Shown: positions 1 through 10,686, counted from the first letter of the stretch. The stretch is DNA of 64,000 bases from Paramesorhizobium endophyticum (GCF_014640615.1 NZ_BMHH01000021.1:1-64000); one strand, 5' to 3'. Notes: generated by a model not told the origin, from the letters alone. A program made the numbers and translations.

Positions 1-10
1 GCGCGCCGAA

Positions 11-56
11 AGTGGCCGACTTTTGCTCCGCCCCGTGGCCGGTTTTTACTCCGCCG
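11..56. repeat. Pair of 21-bp direct repeats, likely IS21-type element end
   Basis: Two near-identical 21-bp copies lie at 11-31 and 36-56, differing at three positions. Both have the pattern GTGGCCG, a T-rich block, then CTCCGCC, and are followed by GTTGACAGAC. IS21-family elements carry short multiple terminal direct repeats of this kind next to their tips, and the wording resembles such ends, so an IS21-type element probably lies to the left of the window. No transposase is inside the window, so the assignment is an inference. Confidence 0.45.
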
Positions 57-410
57 TTGACAGACCAGCTAACATTGCAAACCGTAGCGGCTGGGCCGGG
101 AAGGGATAAGCCCATGGTGACGAAGCTCCCAGGCAAGGGGCAAACAGGATGTTAGACGATAGCAGTTTAAGCATCCGCAGCCGGAAGGCCGCGGCCCATA
201 ATCGGGCAGACCTGAAGCCGTCCAACGCAGGCCTTCGGGCGATAGGGGTGGCTCTTCATTTCACCATCGCCTCGAGCGCATGATCGAATGGCGGCTTCGT
301 CGATGGCGCGCCAGCCATCTTCGCCTACTTTTGCTTTTCTGGACACCTCGGAGCACTATTGCTCGTTGTGACGGATCTATGTGCGGCGACTTGCCAGGGA
401 GAAGACGGCG
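57..410. other. Non-coding stretch before the MFS gene
   Basis: About 350 bases between the repeat pair and the first real gene. Open frames here are short and not protein-like. Nothing recognisable as an RNA gene or binding site was found. An AGGGAG ribosome binding site at 396-401 belongs to the next gene. The stretch may be flanking debris of the element whose end sits at 11-56. Confidence 0.4.
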
Positions 411-1667
411 ATGTCAGCATTATCCGACCTGAAGTCGTTGACCCCGCGTCAACGCAATGTAGTAATCGCCAGCTTCCTTGGCTGGACGCTCGACGCCTTC
501 GATTTCTTCATTCTGGTTTTCGTGCTGAAATATGTTGCTCAGGAATTCGGAACCGACATCACCAGAGTCACCATCGCCATTACTTTGACGCTTGCAATGC
601 GACCGATCGGCGCCCTCATCTTCGGTTACCTGGCGGAGAGGTTCGGGCGGCGTCCGACCCTGATGGCCAATATCGTAGCCTATGCGGTCCTGGAGTTCCT
701 GTCGGGCTTCGCGCCCAGCTTGACAGTGCTGATCATACTGCGCGCCCTTTTTGGCATCGCGATGGGCGGCGAATGGGGCGTAGGCGCCGCGATCACCATG
801 GAAAGCATCCCACCGAAATTGCGCGGGCTGGTTTCCGGCATATTGCAGGCTGGCTACCCGACCGGCTATCTCGTCGCTTCGCTGGTCTTCTTCCTGCTTT
901 TTCCCGTCATCGGCTGGCGCGGCATGTTCATGCTGGGCGCGCTGCCGGCGCTGCTCGTGCTCTATATCCGCTCTCATGTGCAAGAGTCCCCGGTATTCCT
1001 GGCGCGCCGGCGCGATGCGCTCAGTGTGGCCCGTATCTGGACGATCCTCAGGCAACATGCCGGTCTGTTCGGTTATGCAGTGCTCCTGATGACCGCCTTC
1101 AATTTCTTCAGTCACGGCACGCAGGATCTCTATCCGACTTTCCTGGAGGTGCAGAAGAAACTGTCGACGGATGCCGTCGGAACGATCGCCATCATCTATA
1201 ATATTGGGGCAATCCTGGGCGGTATTACCTTCGGTATCTTTTCCGAGCGGATCGGGCGACGACGCGCCATTGTCATTGCCGCGCTGCTTGCGCTTCCCAT
1301 CATTCCGCTATGGGTCTATTCAACGACGCCGGCGCTGCTAGCCGCCGGCGTCTTTCTGATGCAGTTCACGGTGCAGGGCGCATGGGGGATTGTCCCTGCC
1401 CATCTCAACGAACTTTCGCCGGATGAGCTGCGCAGCACGTTCCCGGGCCTTACTTATCAGCTAGGCAATCTGATCGCCTCCGCCAATGCCACGCTTCAGG
1501 CGGGGCTCGCGGAGCGCTATGACAATAATTATGCCTTTGCGCTCGCCATGGTTATCGCCGTCGTTGCGGTTCTCGTAGCGCTCCTGGCCGGTTTCGGCAC
1601 GGAAGCGAAGGGCGTGGTGTTTGGAAGGACGCCGGCAACTGGCGTTTCCCGACGGAAGAAGATTTAA
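411..1667 (+). CDS. MFS transporter, sialate/lactate:H+ symporter-like
   Basis: A 418-residue major facilitator with about 12 hydrophobic segments. The N-terminus has the motif GWTLDAFDFFI, typical of the SHS/metabolite:H+ branch that takes up lactate, sialate and related organic acids. The signature GYLAERFGRRP lies between helices 2 and 3, and FSERIGRRRA is its repeat in the second half. ATG 411 is chosen over the GTG at 381 because AGGGAG sits 10-15 bases upstream and the family N-terminus begins there. The substrate cannot be told from sequence. It stands alone next to the convergent hut operon, so a link to histidine or urocanate uptake is possible but unproven. Confidence 0.85.
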   Translation: MSALSDLKSLTPRQRNVVIASFLGWTLDAFDFFILVFVLKYVAQEFGTDITRVTIAITLTLAMRPIGALIFGYLAERFGRRPTLMANIVAYAVLEFLSGFAPSLTVLIILRALFGIAMGGEWGVGAAITMESIPPKLRGLVSGILQAGYPTGYLVASLVFFLLFPVIGWRGMFMLGALPALLVLYIRSHVQESPVFLARRRDALSVARIWTILRQHAGLFGYAVLLMTAFNFFSHGTQDLYPTFLEVQKKLSTDAVGTIAIIYNIGAILGGITFGIFSERIGRRRAIVIAALLALPIIPLWVYSTTPALLAAGVFLMQFTVQGAWGIVPAHLNELSPDELRSTFPGLTYQLGNLIASANATLQAGLAERYDNNYAFALAMVIAVVAVLVALLAGFGTEAKGVVFGRTPATGVSRRKKI

Positions 1668-1953
1668 GGTTCCCGATGCACTGGGACTGTGGGTCGACCT
1701 CAACGAGGCGGAATTGGAAAAGATGCCGTTCGAGTATTGCGAACCGCCGCATCTACGCCCGCAAGACGGGTCGGCCACCGAAGCCGAGCCCTATCTCAGC
1801 CTTCAGCTGGATCTGGACATGCCCGAGCTGGGCGATTTTTGCTTCCGACATTCGACCTGTTGGCCGGGCGCACAACCTATTAATCGAACGGTCAGCGCAG
1901 ACCAGCGGTTCCCATCGGGCGGCGCATTATGCAGGACGCTGGCGAGAGTGTGA
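1621..1953 (+). other. Protein-like open frame of unknown nature, perhaps a gene remnant
   Basis: An open frame overlapping the end of the MFS gene and filling the 317-base gap before hutD. Its first two thirds read like natural protein, with acidic stretches and segments such as DALGLWVDLNEAELEKM and YLSLQLDLDMPELGDF. The last 40 codons look non-coding. I do not recognise the family and see no convincing start or ribosome binding site. It could be the 5' part of a gene cut by an old rearrangement, or chance. The gap holds nothing else that I can name. Confidence 0.2.
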
Positions 1954-1984
1954 CACGCTAGTCTAGTGCGCGTGCTTTTCGATT

Positions 1985-2569
1985 TTACCTTTCTGGGCGT
2001 ATTTCGATGATGAAAACCGTGCCGACGCCGGAAAAGCGCAACGGCTTTTCTGCCACGTTAATGAGAAGAAGGCAATCAAGGCAACCAAGTTGCGCTGCCA
2101 ACCCATCGCCGTTCACGCGCATCGTGCCAATATGGCAGAAGATCATAGCCGGCATGCCCGTCACCGACAACGTCGTTTCACGCTCGATGTGCAGGCGCCG
2201 TACCGTATGCGTGAAATGGCTGCGCCTTGTCATGATATTGAGATCGGTGATGGGACCGTTCACAAGCCGCGCCGAGACGGGCACATCGGCAGGAAACAGC
2301 AGCGGTTCCGAGGTCGCATCAAGATGCAGCGCATCTTGTTGGTCTATGGAAAGCGCGATGCCATTGCCATCGAGAACGCAAAGCGTGCGGTCAATGTCGG
2401 GAAAGATGGAAAAGGGGCCATCGCCCGCGACCTTCGCCATGCTGACGCGCCAGTCGAAATCCGAAAATCCGGCATCCGGTGGAAAGACGGCGATCTCCAC
2501 CGTCTCTCCACCTCCGTTCTTCCAGGGCATGCGGCGGTGATCCGCCGCCCGCAGAAGCGATATGCCCAT
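1985..2569 (-). CDS. hutD: HutD family protein
   Basis: A 194-residue protein with the family landmark MPWKNGGGETVEIA near the N-terminus, followed by FDWRVSMAKV and DGPFSIFPDIDR. HutD is a small beta-barrel (cupin-like) protein encoded in many hut loci and proposed to govern or buffer flux through histidine degradation. Its exact biochemical role is unsettled. It is the last gene of the leftward hut operon. The ATG at 2569 overlaps the TGA of yjiH by one base (TGATG), which points to translational coupling; a TTG four codons upstream is less likely. Confidence 0.88.
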   Translation of the reverse strand: MGISLLRAADHRRMPWKNGGGETVEIAVFPPDAGFSDFDWRVSMAKVAGDGPFSIFPDIDRTLCVLDGNGIALSIDQQDALHLDATSEPLLFPADVPVSARLVNGPITDLNIMTRRSHFTHTVRRLHIERETTLSVTGMPAMIFCHIGTMRVNGDGLAAQLGCLDCLLLINVAEKPLRFSGVGTVFIIEIRPER

Positions 2570-3894
2570 CAGCCGATCCAACCATTGGAGGCCGCCCAGA
2601 AGGCGATCGGGGCAGTAAGCAGGATGCTGAGCGCGGTGCGAATGTACCAGATGACGATCAGGTCACGAAGTCTCAGCGGGATTGATGTTGCGAGCACGCA
2701 GGGAATGGAGGCCGAAAGAAACAGCACCTGGCTGACGGAAACGACCGCAGCCACGAATTTCAGCACCGGGTCGGCATCCTTGAGCAGGATGGCCGGAAGG
2801 AACATTTCGGCAAGGCCGGAGGCCAAAGCCTTGGCGGCAAGCATCGGCTCGGCAAGCTGGGCAATCCAGGTGAAGGGGTAGAGCGCAAAGCCGGGGATGG
2901 CGAAGATCGGGGTGTATTTGGCGGCGAGCAGTCCGAAAAGGCCGACCGCCATGATGCTGGGCAGGATCATGGATGCCATGCGCAGGCCGTCCAAAAAGGT
3001 CGCGCCGAGAAGGGACAATATCCCCGGCGCTTTCCGGGCCTGCGCGATGCCGGCGTCTACCGCTGCCATGAGACGCCCCTTGCCCTCAGGCAATGGCAGG
3101 TCGCGGTCGGCGGGGTGGTCCATTCGGCTCAGCGGCCAGAGGCGGGCAACGATGGCAGAGACGATGAAAGTGACGACAAGGGTTGTCCAGAAATAAAGGT
3201 TCCAGGCGCCCATCAGGCCAAGCGTCTTGGCGACGATGATCATGAAGGTCGCCGAAACAGTGGAAAAGCCGGTGGCGACAATCGCCGCTTCGCGCGCCGT
3301 ATACTTGCCTTCCTTATAGACCCGGTCGGTGATGAGAAGGGCCAGCGAATAGCTGCCGACGAAGGAAGCGACCGCGTCGATGGCCGACCAGCCGGGGGTG
3401 CGCCAGATGGGGCGCATGATGGGCTGGACGATGACGCCGGTGAGTTCGAGAAGCCCGTAGCCGATGAGGAACGCAAGCGCTATTCCGCCAATGGGAACGA
3501 TCAGGCCGACCGACAGCACCAGCTTGTCGAACAGGAAGGGGAGCATGTCTGGCTGGAAGATGGCAGCCGGGCCGATGCCCGAGAGATACATGCCCGTCAA
3601 GACGAGGCCCAGGACGCGCAGCAGGGAAAACACGGTTTCGGTGGTGTTTTTATTCCACGTGCCACGGACAAACGGCGCAAACGCGCCATAGGCGATCAGC
3701 GCCGTCACGAAGACGAGAGCCGCAGGCCGGAAATTCGTGGCAATCGCCGTTGCCGCGTGGTCGAGCAGGATGGTCGATTTGCCGTTGATCGTGACGGGCA
3801 CGAAAAAGAAGAATATTCCGATGAAGCTGAAAATGATCAGCTTCAAGGCGGCTGTGCCGCGCGAGCTTTGTTGGATGATGGCAGTATCTGTCAT
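2569..3894 (-). CDS. YjiH family membrane protein with Gate domains
   Basis: A 441-residue integral membrane protein of the YjiH family (nucleoside-recognition/Gate domains), with about ten hydrophobic helices, an early segment FFFFVPVTING and two Gate-like repeats. Members are often found beside amino-acid catabolic genes and are thought to be transporters or transporter partners, but no substrate is established. Its place between hutU and hutD makes histidine, urocanate or an intermediate the likely cargo (inference). ATG 3894 starts MTDTAI and follows an AGGGGA ribosome binding site. The much longer open frame upstream is only read-through over hutU. Confidence 0.8.
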   Translation of the reverse strand: MTDTAIIQQSSRGTAALKLIIFSFIGIFFFFVPVTINGKSTILLDHAATAIATNFRPAALVFVTALIAYGAFAPFVRGTWNKNTTETVFSLLRVLGLVLTGMYLSGIGPAAIFQPDMLPFLFDKLVLSVGLIVPIGGIALAFLIGYGLLELTGVIVQPIMRPIWRTPGWSAIDAVASFVGSYSLALLITDRVYKEGKYTAREAAIVATGFSTVSATFMIIVAKTLGLMGAWNLYFWTTLVVTFIVSAIVARLWPLSRMDHPADRDLPLPEGKGRLMAAVDAGIAQARKAPGILSLLGATFLDGLRMASMILPSIMAVGLFGLLAAKYTPIFAIPGFALYPFTWIAQLAEPMLAAKALASGLAEMFLPAILLKDADPVLKFVAAVVSVSQVLFLSASIPCVLATSIPLRLRDLIVIWYIRTALSILLTAPIAFWAASNGWIG

Positions 3895-3959
3895 TGTAGT
3901 TCCCCTGTCTTTTTTGTTTTCGGCGAGGCAGCCCTTTCGAGACCGCCTCGCGGTTCTTC

Positions 3960-5633
3960 TCAGTTGCCTAGAATGGCAGGAAGGCGCAGGCCTTTTTCGT
4001 TTGCGCAATCGATGGCAATTTCGTAGCCGGCATCGGCATGGCGCATGACGCCGGTTGCCGGGTCGTTCCACAGCACGCGCTCGATGCGGCGTGCCGCGTC
4101 CTGCGTGCCGTCGCAACAGATCACCATGCCGGAATGTTGCGAAAAGCCCATGCCGACGCCGCCGCCGTGATGCAGCGACACCCAGGTGGCGCCCGACGCG
4201 GTGTTGAGCAGCGCGTTGAGCAGCGGCCAGTCGGACACGGCGTCGGAGCCGTCCTTCATCGCCTCCGTCTCGCGGTTCGGCGAGGCGACGGAGCCGGAAT
4301 CGAGGTGATCGCGGCCGATGACGACAGGCGCTTTCAGTTCACCGCTGGCCACCATCTCGTTGAAGGCGAGGCCGAGCTTGTGGCGGTCGCCGAGACCCAC
4401 CCAGCAGATGCGGGCGGGCAGGCCCTGGAAGGCGATGCGCTCGCGCGCCATGTCGAGCCAGTTGTGCAGGTGCTTGTTGTCAGGCAGCAACTCCTTCACC
4501 TTGGCGTCGGTCTTGTAGATGTCCTCCGGATCGCCTGATAGCGCGGCCCAGCGGAAGGGACCGATGCCCCGGCAGAAGAGCGGGCGAATGTAAGCGGGCA
4601 CGAAGCCCGGGAAGGCAAAGGCGTTTTCCAGCCCTTCGTCCTTGGCGACCTGGCGGATATTGTTGCCGTAGTCGAGCGTCGGGATGCCTCGTTCCCAGAA
4701 TGCAAGCATTGCCTCGACATGCTCGCGCATCGACGCACGGGCCGCCTTTTCGACCGCCTTGGGATCGGTTTCACGCTTCTCGCGCCACTCGGCCATCGTC
4801 CAGCCCTTGGGCAGGTAGCCATTGATCGGATCATGGGCCGAGGTCTGGTCGGTGACCATATCGGGGCGTACGCCGCGGCGCACCAGTTCAGGAAGAACCT
4901 CCGCCGCGTTGCCGAGAAGGCCGACGGATTTTGCCTCTCCCGCCTTCGTCCAGCGATCGATCATCTCCAGGGCTTCGTCGAGCGTTTCGGCCTTGGCATC
5001 GACATAGCGCGTGCGGAGGCGGAAATCGATCGAGTCCGGGTTACACTCGACCGCGAGGCAGCAGGCACCGGCCATGACGGCTGCAAGCGGCTGAGCGCCG
5101 CCCATGCCGCCGAGGCCGCCCGTCAGGATCCATTTCCCCTTGAGGCTGCCGCCATAATGCTGGCGTCCGGCTTCGACGAAGGTTTCATAGGTGCCCTGAA
5201 CGATGCCCTGCGTGCCGATATAGATCCACGATCCCGCGGTCATCTGGCCATACATGGCCAGACCCTTCTTATCGAGCTCGTTGAAATGGTCCCAGGTCGC
5301 CCAATGCGGCACGAGATTGGAATTGGCGATGAGGACGCGCGGGGCGTTGGCATGGGTCTTGAACACCCCGACCGGCTTGCCGGATTGCACCAGCAGCGTC
5401 TCGTCTTCCTCAAGTGTCTTCAAGGTCGCGACGATGCGGTCATAATCGTCCCAGGTGCGCGCGGCGCGGCCGATTCCGCCATAGACCACCAGCTCGTTGG
5501 GGTTCTCGGCCACATCAGGATCGAGGTTGTTCATCAGCATCCGGAGCGGCGCTTCGGTCATCCAGCTTTTGGCGTTGAGCTCGGTGCCGCGCGGTGCCCG
5601 GATTTCGCGGATGTTGTGGCGGGGGTTGGTCAT
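3960..5633 (-). CDS. hutU: Urocanate hydratase
   Basis: Urocanase, 557 residues, the usual family length. It adds water to urocanate to give 4-imidazolone-5-propionate, using tightly bound NAD+ as an electrophile. The glycine-rich NAD loop [13 protein letters not shown] lies near residues 172-184. [11 protein letters not shown] near the C-terminus carries the conserved cysteine region. It is a cytoplasmic enzyme, second step of histidine degradation. It is the fourth gene of the leftward hut operon, 12 bases after hutG, with AAAGGAA as the ribosome binding site. Confidence 0.97.
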   Translation of the reverse strand: MTNPRHNIREIRAPRGTELNAKSWMTEAPLRMLMNNLDPDVAENPNELVVYGGIGRAARTWDDYDRIVATLKTLEEDETLLVQSGKPVGVFKTHANAPRVLIANSNLVPHWATWDHFNELDKKGLAMYGQMTAGSWIYIGTQGIVQGTYETFVEAGRQHYGGSLKGKWILTGGLGGMGGAQPLAAVMAGACCLAVECNPDSIDFRLRTRYVDAKAETLDEALEMIDRWTKAGEAKSVGLLGNAAEVLPELVRRGVRPDMVTDQTSAHDPINGYLPKGWTMAEWREKRETDPKAVEKAARASMREHVEAMLAFWERGIPTLDYGNNIRQVAKDEGLENAFAFPGFVPAYIRPLFCRGIGPFRWAALSGDPEDIYKTDAKVKELLPDNKHLHNWLDMARERIAFQGLPARICWVGLGDRHKLGLAFNEMVASGELKAPVVIGRDHLDSGSVASPNRETEAMKDGSDAVSDWPLLNALLNTASGATWVSLHHGGGVGMGFSQHSGMVICCDGTQDAARRIERVLWNDPATGVMRHADAGYEIAIDCANEKGLRLPAILGN

Positions 5634-5645
5634 GGTGGGTTCCTT

Positions 5646-6446
5646 TTAAGACTTTAGTATCGGCGCGATCTGTTCGATGCGCTGGAGAATGGCTTTCAGA
5701 TGGACGCGCAGTTTTTCAGCCTTCGCCTCGTCATAGGCGAAGGGCGGCGTCTCGGAGGAAAGATGGGTCGATTGCGCCAGTTCCATCTGGATGGCGTGGA
5801 CTTGCGCTTCGGGCTTGCCGTAGTGGCGCGTGGTCCAGCCGCCCTTGAAACGTCCGTTGAGGATGGAGGTGTATCCTTCGGCGCCTCCGGCAACTTCTTT
5901 AACCGCAGCCTCGATTTCGGGCGCGCAGGTTTTGCCATTGTCGGTGCCGATATTGAAATCCGGCAGCTTGCCTTCAAAGAGGAAGGGGATATGCGAGCGG
6001 ATCGAATGGCAATCGTAGAGGATGGCGACGCCATGGATCGCCTTGACCCGCCCGATCTCGGCGGCGAGTGCGGCATGATAAGGTGCATGGAAGGAGGCCA
6101 GCCGCGCGTTGATATCGGCCTCGTCGGGCGCGCGCTCTCCGAGCCAGATCGGTGCGTTATCGAAATCGGTTTCGGGAATGAGGCCCGTGGTGTTCTGTCC
6201 GGGATAGAGGCTCGTGCCCGAGGGATCCCTGTTGGCGTCGATCACGTAACGGTGGAAGGTGGCGCGCACCGTGGTTATTTCGGGCAGGAGCCCGTCATAG
6301 AGCTTGTGGATGTGCCAGTCGGTATCGGCCAGCAGGCGACCATTGGCATTGAGCCTTTCCCATATATCTGATGGTACTTCGGTCCCCGTATGGGGAAGAC
6401 CGAGGATAACAGGCGAATTGCCCTGTTTGACTTCGAACACGGCCAT
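5646..6446 (-). CDS. hutG: N-formylglutamate deformylase
   Basis: A 266-residue N-formylglutamate amidohydrolase, last step of the five-step hut pathway: N-formylglutamate to glutamate and formate. Recognisable blocks are GLPHTGTEVP, DTDWHIHKLYD, DANRDPSG and YDCHSIRS, holding the metal-binding acidic and histidine residues of the family. It is not the arginase-like formiminoglutamase that shares the hutG name in the four-step route. The presence of hutF in the same locus confirms the formylglutamate route. It ends 12 bases before hutU and begins one base after hutH ends. Confidence 0.95.
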   Translation of the reverse strand: MAVFEVKQGNSPVILGLPHTGTEVPSDIWERLNANGRLLADTDWHIHKLYDGLLPEITTVRATFHRYVIDANRDPSGTSLYPGQNTTGLIPETDFDNAPIWLGERAPDEADINARLASFHAPYHAALAAEIGRVKAIHGVAILYDCHSIRSHIPFLFEGKLPDFNIGTDNGKTCAPEIEAAVKEVAGGAEGYTSILNGRFKGGWTTRHYGKPEAQVHAIQMELAQSTHLSSETPPFAYDEAKAEKLRVHLKAILQRIEQIAPILKS

Positions 6447-6447
6447 G

Positions 6448-7995
6448 TCAATTTTCCAATGTGGGAAGAATGCCGGCGGAAACGGAAGCGTTCAACGCGC
6501 CGGTAGCAACGAGATCGCTGGCTGCCTTCAGGTCCGGCGCCATATAGCGGTCGATTTCAAGTTCCGGCACGGCATTGCGAATCGTGGCGTGCGCTTTCAG
6601 AAGTTCCGGGCTGGTACTGAGGGGTCGGCGGAAATCGAGGCCCTGGGCTGCGGTCAGCGCCTCGATGCCGATGATGGAGAACAGATTTTCCGTCATCTGT
6701 AACAGACGGCGCGCGCCATGGCAGGCCATGGAAACATGGTCTTCCTGATTGGCTGAGGTGGGCGTCGAATCCACCGATGCCGGGTGCGACATCTGCTTGT
6801 TTTCGCTCATCAGCGCTGCCGAGGTGACCTCTGATATCATCAGGCCGGAGTTGAGGCCCGGTTTCTTGGCCAGAAAGGCGGGCAGGCCGAAGCTCAGCGC
6901 CGGGTCGACCAGCAGCGCGATACGGCGCTGGGAAATAGCCCCGATTTCGCAGATGGCAAGCGCGATCTGATCGGCGGCGAAGGCCACAGGCTCGGCGTGG
7001 AAATTGCCGCCCGATATCACCGAGCCGTCGCTCACCACCAGCGGATTATCCGTGACGGCATTGGCTTCGATTTCAAGGGTGCGGGCCGTCATGCGCAGAA
7101 GATCGAGGCACGCGCCATCGACCTGCGGCTGGCAGCGGATGCAATAGGGATCCTGCACGCGTTCATCGCCTTCGAGATGGCTCTGGCGGATTTCCGATCC
7201 CTCCAGCAGGGTGCGCAGCGCGTAGGCGGTATCGATCTGGCCCTTATGGCCCCTGAGCGTATGGATTTCAGGATGAAACGGCGCCGACGAGCCCATGGCG
7301 GCGTCGGTTGAAAGCGCGCCGGTGATCAAGGCGCTTTGGCCCGCACGATGTGCCCGGAACAGGCCGGCAAGCGCGAGCGCGGTGGAGACCTGCGTGCCGT
7401 TGATGAGGGCAAGCCCTTCCTTGGCGGCAAGGATGACGGGCTTCAGCCCCGCTTTCGAGAGCGCGTCTTTGGTGGGAAGCCGTTCGCCCTCGTAAAAGGC
7501 CTCGCCTTCGCCGATCATCGCGGCGGCCATATGAGCGAGCGGCGCCAGATCACCCGATGCGCCAACCGATCCCTTCTCGGGAATAACGGGGATGACACCC
7601 TTCTCCAGCATGTCTTCGATAAGCCGGATAATGACCAGCCGCACGCCGGAAGCTCCGCGTCCGAGCGAGATGAGCTTCAGCGCCATGATGAGGCGGACAA
7701 TCTCTTCGGCGAAAGGAGCGCCGACACCGCAGCAATGCGACAGGATCAGATTACGTTGCAGCGTGGCGACATCGGCGGCCTCGATGCGGATGCTCGCCAG
7801 CTTGCCGAAGCCGGTGTTGACGCCATAGACCGGCTGGTCGCCCCGCGCGATCTGGGCAATGCGTTCGGCGGCTTTCTCAATCGAGGCGTCGAAGGACGGA
7901 TCGAGCCGCGCCGCTGCACCGGTCCAGTAGATGGTTTCAAGCGTCCGCAGCGATACGGAACCGGGCTTGAGCGAGAGTGTCGTATCGGGTCTCAT
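6448..7995 (-). CDS. hutH: Histidine ammonia-lyase
   Basis: Histidase, 515 residues, converting L-histidine to urocanate and ammonia. The Ala-Ser-Gly triad that cyclises into the MIO electrophile is at about residues 146-148 within [14 protein letters not shown]. The catalytic tyrosine is in YGVNTGFG near residue 57. NAVTDNP and NQEDHVSMA are also intact, so the enzyme should be active. ATG 7995 overlaps the hutI stop as ATGA, which decides the start; longer versions run into hutI. A second, divergent copy lies at 15706-17198 and lacks the triad. Confidence 0.97.
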   Translation of the reverse strand: MRPDTTLSLKPGSVSLRTLETIYWTGAAARLDPSFDASIEKAAERIAQIARGDQPVYGVNTGFGKLASIRIEAADVATLQRNLILSHCCGVGAPFAEEIVRLIMALKLISLGRGASGVRLVIIRLIEDMLEKGVIPVIPEKGSVGASGDLAPLAHMAAAMIGEGEAFYEGERLPTKDALSKAGLKPVILAAKEGLALINGTQVSTALALAGLFRAHRAGQSALITGALSTDAAMGSSAPFHPEIHTLRGHKGQIDTAYALRTLLEGSEIRQSHLEGDERVQDPYCIRCQPQVDGACLDLLRMTARTLEIEANAVTDNPLVVSDGSVISGGNFHAEPVAFAADQIALAICEIGAISQRRIALLVDPALSFGLPAFLAKKPGLNSGLMISEVTSAALMSENKQMSHPASVDSTPTSANQEDHVSMACHGARRLLQMTENLFSIIGIEALTAAQGLDFRRPLSTSPELLKAHATIRNAVPELEIDRYMAPDLKAASDLVATGALNASVSAGILPTLEN

Positions 7996-9242
7996 TGGCC
8001 TCTCCATATGCGCTGGTGCAGGGGATTGAAGCCCATGCGATAGACAAGCTCGGCGGGGCGCTCGATATCCCAGATGGCGAGATCGGCCCATTTGCCGGCT
8101 TCGAGCGTTCCTGTCTCCGAAAGAATGCCAAGGGCGCGCGCGGCTTCGCGGGTCACGCCGGCAATACATTCATCGACGGTGAGGCGGAACAGCGTCGCGC
8201 TCATGTTCATGGTGAGAAGCAGCGAGGTCAGCGGCGAGGTGCCGGGATTACAGTCGGTCGCAATGGCGATCTTTACGCCATGCCTGCGCAATTGCTCGAC
8301 CGGCGGCAACTGCCTTTCCCGAATGAAATAGAAAGCACCGGGCAGCAGCACGGCGACCGTCCCGGCCTCAGCCATCGCCATCACGCCGGCTTCGTCGGTA
8401 TATTCCATATGGTCTACTGACAGCGCGCCGAACTCGGCGGCAAGCTTTGCTCCGTGAAGATTCGACAATTGATCGGCATGGAGCTTGACCGGCAGGCCAT
8501 GTTTTTGCGCCGCGCGGAAAACCTGGACGATCTGGTCCGGTGAAAAAGCGATGCCTTCGCAAAAGCCATCGACGGCGTCAGCCAAGCCTTCCGCCGCAAT
8601 CGCCGGCAACATCTCACTCACTACACGGTCGATATAGGCCTGCTTGTCGCCGTTGGCTTCGGGCGGCAGGGCGTGGGCGCCAAGGAAAGTCGTGCGTATG
8701 AAGACAGGCCGCTCGTTTTCGAGCTGTCGAGCCACCCTCAACGATTTCCGCTCGTTCTCCAGATCAAGCCCGTAGCCGGATTTGATCTCGACCGTGGTGA
8801 CGCCTTCGGCAATCAGCGCATCGAGACGGAGCAGCGTCTGGCGCAGCAATTCCGCCTCGCTCGCGGCCCTGAGCGCCTTGACCGATGAGATGATGCCGCC
8901 GCCGGCCTTCGCCACCTCTTCATAGGTGGCTCCGGCGAGTCGCAACTCGAATTCATGCGCACGGTTTCCGGCATGGACGAGATGGGTGTGACAGTCGATC
9001 AGTCCAGGCGTGATCCAGCGACCCTTGAGGTCGATGACCTCAGACCGTTCCATGACTGAGGCAGGCAGTTCGCTTTCCGCTCCGACAAAGGCGATGCGGC
9101 CATTTTCAACCAGCAACGCGCCTCGCTCAATAATGCCAAGGCTTTCGCTACCGTCGGCGAGCGTCGCCAGCCGCGCATTGCGCCAGAGAACGGAATGGCC
9201 TTGGCCGGACGATCCGCCTTGCGAAAAATTGTTCCCACTCAT
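7992..9242 (-). CDS. hutI: Imidazolonepropionase
   Basis: A 416-residue amidohydrolase-superfamily enzyme that opens the ring of 4-imidazolone-5-propionate to give N-formimino-L-glutamate, third step of the pathway. Metal and substrate motifs are visible: [33 protein letters not shown] and [10 protein letters not shown]. It is the first gene of the leftward hut operon and is divergent from hutF, 97 bases away, across an operator-like palindrome. ATG 9242 starts MSGNNFSQ. An upstream extension would cross the promoter and is not credible. Confidence 0.96.
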   Translation of the reverse strand: MSGNNFSQGGSSGQGHSVLWRNARLATLADGSESLGIIERGALLVENGRIAFVGAESELPASVMERSEVIDLKGRWITPGLIDCHTHLVHAGNRAHEFELRLAGATYEEVAKAGGGIISSVKALRAASEAELLRQTLLRLDALIAEGVTTVEIKSGYGLDLENERKSLRVARQLENERPVFIRTTFLGAHALPPEANGDKQAYIDRVVSEMLPAIAAEGLADAVDGFCEGIAFSPDQIVQVFRAAQKHGLPVKLHADQLSNLHGAKLAAEFGALSVDHMEYTDEAGVMAMAEAGTVAVLLPGAFYFIRERQLPPVEQLRRHGVKIAIATDCNPGTSPLTSLLLTMNMSATLFRLTVDECIAGVTREAARALGILSETGTLEAGKWADLAIWDIERPAELVYRMGFNPLHQRIWRGQ

Positions 9243-9271
9243 CAGCTTTGCGCCTTTCTTTATGGGAGAAC

Positions 9272-9283
9272 ATGTATATACAT
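9272..9283. promoter_or_regulatory. Perfect 12-bp palindrome, likely HutC operator
   Basis: ATGTATATACAT is a perfect palindrome in the 97-bp gap between the divergent hutI and hutF genes. GntR-family HutC repressors bind TGTA-N2-TACA-type sites and are released by urocanate. The location could control both operons at once. Related TTGTATA half-sites occur at 11457-11466 and 12311-12317 near the second HutC-type gene. Confidence 0.65.
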
Positions 9284-9339
9284 AATAGGTCGAGTGACAA
9301 GAAAAATTTACATTCGTTCGTAAGAATGGAGGGACGGCC

Positions 9340-10686
9340 ATGACCAGACTTCACGCGGGAACCGCACTCCTGCCGCAGGGCTGGCAAGCCGATGTTCGCC
9401 TGACGATCGCCTCCGGGCGCATTGTCCGCATTGAAGCCGGTGTCGCGCCGGAGCCCGATGACGAGCGCCACGCAATCCTTGTTCCCGCCATGCCCAATCT
9501 TCACAGCCATGCCTTTCAGCATGCGATGGCGGGACTTGCCGAAGTGCGCGGCCCGGCCAGCGACAGCTTCTGGAGCTGGCGGACGGTGATGTACAAATTC
9601 GCGCTTTCCATGACGCCGGAACATGTCGAAGCTGTGGCCGCAGAGCTGTACATGCGGATGCTGGAGGCGGGCTTTGCCCGCGTCGGCGAATTCCATTACC
9701 TGCATCACGACAAGGACGGTCGGTCCTATTCCAACATCGCCGAACTCGCCGAGCGGATCGGCGCGGCCAGCGAGACGGCGGGTATAGGGCTCACGCTGCT
9801 GCCGGTCTTTTATGCCCATTCCGGCTTCGGCGGCGCCGCGCCGATCGAGGGCCAGCGGCGGTTCATCAATTCGCCCGACAGTTTTGCGAGTCTGATGGAA
9901 GGGTGCCGGGCGATTGCCGGCCGCATCGAGGGCGCCGAACTGGGCGTTGCCCCACACAGTCTCAGAGCCGTTACGCCGGACGAACTGGCGAGGATTCTGA
10001 CCATGGCCGGCGACGGACCGGTTCATATCCATGTCGCCGAACAGATGAAGGAAGTCGAGGACTGCCTCGCCTGGTCGGGCGCGAGGCCGGTTGAATGGCT
10101 GTTGGACAATGCGCATGTCGATGGCCGCTGGTGTCTCATCCATGCCACGCACATGACGGATGACGAGGCGCGTCGGATGGCGGCAAGCGGCGCGGTCGCC
10201 GGACTTTGCCCGATCACCGAGGCCAATCTCGGCGACGGCGCGTTTAACGCTCCGCTCTTCCTGGAGAAAGGGGGGCGTTTCGGCATTGGCTCGGATTCCA
10301 ACGTGCTGATCTCCCTGCCGCAGGAATTGCGCCAGCTCGAATATTCGCAGCGGCTTGCGCTTCGCGCCCGCAACGTCGTCGCGACTGCTGGCGGTTCGAC
10401 GGGGCGGCGACTCTTCGACGAAGCGATTGCAGGCGGCGGGGCAGCACTTGCCGCCCCGGCTGGGTTCGCCGAGGGCAACCATGCCGACGTCGTTTCGCTC
10501 GATATCAGCGCGGCTCCCTATCTCACAGGCGACCGTATCCTCGATCACTGGATCTTCGCCGATGGCGTCGCGGTCGATTGTGTCTGGGCGCTTGGCCGCA
10601 AGCAGGTGGAGGGCGGACGCCACCTAAAGCGGAATGTTATCAACAAGCACTTTCTGGCGGCGATGGGCGAATTGCTCGCCACCTGA
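9340..10686 (+). CDS. hutF: Formimidoylglutamate deiminase
   Basis: A 448-residue amidohydrolase that deaminates N-formimino-L-glutamate to N-formyl-L-glutamate, which HutG then deformylates. [16 protein letters not shown] carries the first metal-binding histidines. [22 protein letters not shown] and GSDSN follow in the order expected for the family. With HutG this defines the five-step pathway found in Pseudomonas and many alphaproteobacteria. It is the first gene of the rightward arm, followed 44 bases later by hutC. Confidence 0.96.
   Translation: MTRLHAGTALLPQGWQADVRLTIASGRIVRIEAGVAPEPDDERHAILVPAMPNLHSHAFQHAMAGLAEVRGPASDSFWSWRTVMYKFALSMTPEHVEAVAAELYMRMLEAGFARVGEFHYLHHDKDGRSYSNIAELAERIGAASETAGIGLTLLPVFYAHSGFGGAAPIEGQRRFINSPDSFASLMEGCRAIAGRIEGAELGVAPHSLRAVTPDELARILTMAGDGPVHIHVAEQMKEVEDCLAWSGARPVEWLLDNAHVDGRWCLIHATHMTDDEARRMAASGAVAGLCPITEANLGDGAFNAPLFLEKGGRFGIGSDSNVLISLPQELRQLEYSQRLALRARNVVATAGGSTGRRLFDEAIAGGGAALAAPAGFAEGNHADVVSLDISAAPYLTGDRILDHWIFADGVAVDCVWALGRKQVEGGRHLKRNVINKHFLAAMGELLAT

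Noticed and set aside
9148-10623. A 491-codon open frame on the minus strand over hutI and hutF
   Set aside because: It lies antisense to hutF, which has clear catalytic motifs, and its translation is low-complexity and Arg/Gly/Ala-rich. It is a shadow frame of GC-rich DNA.
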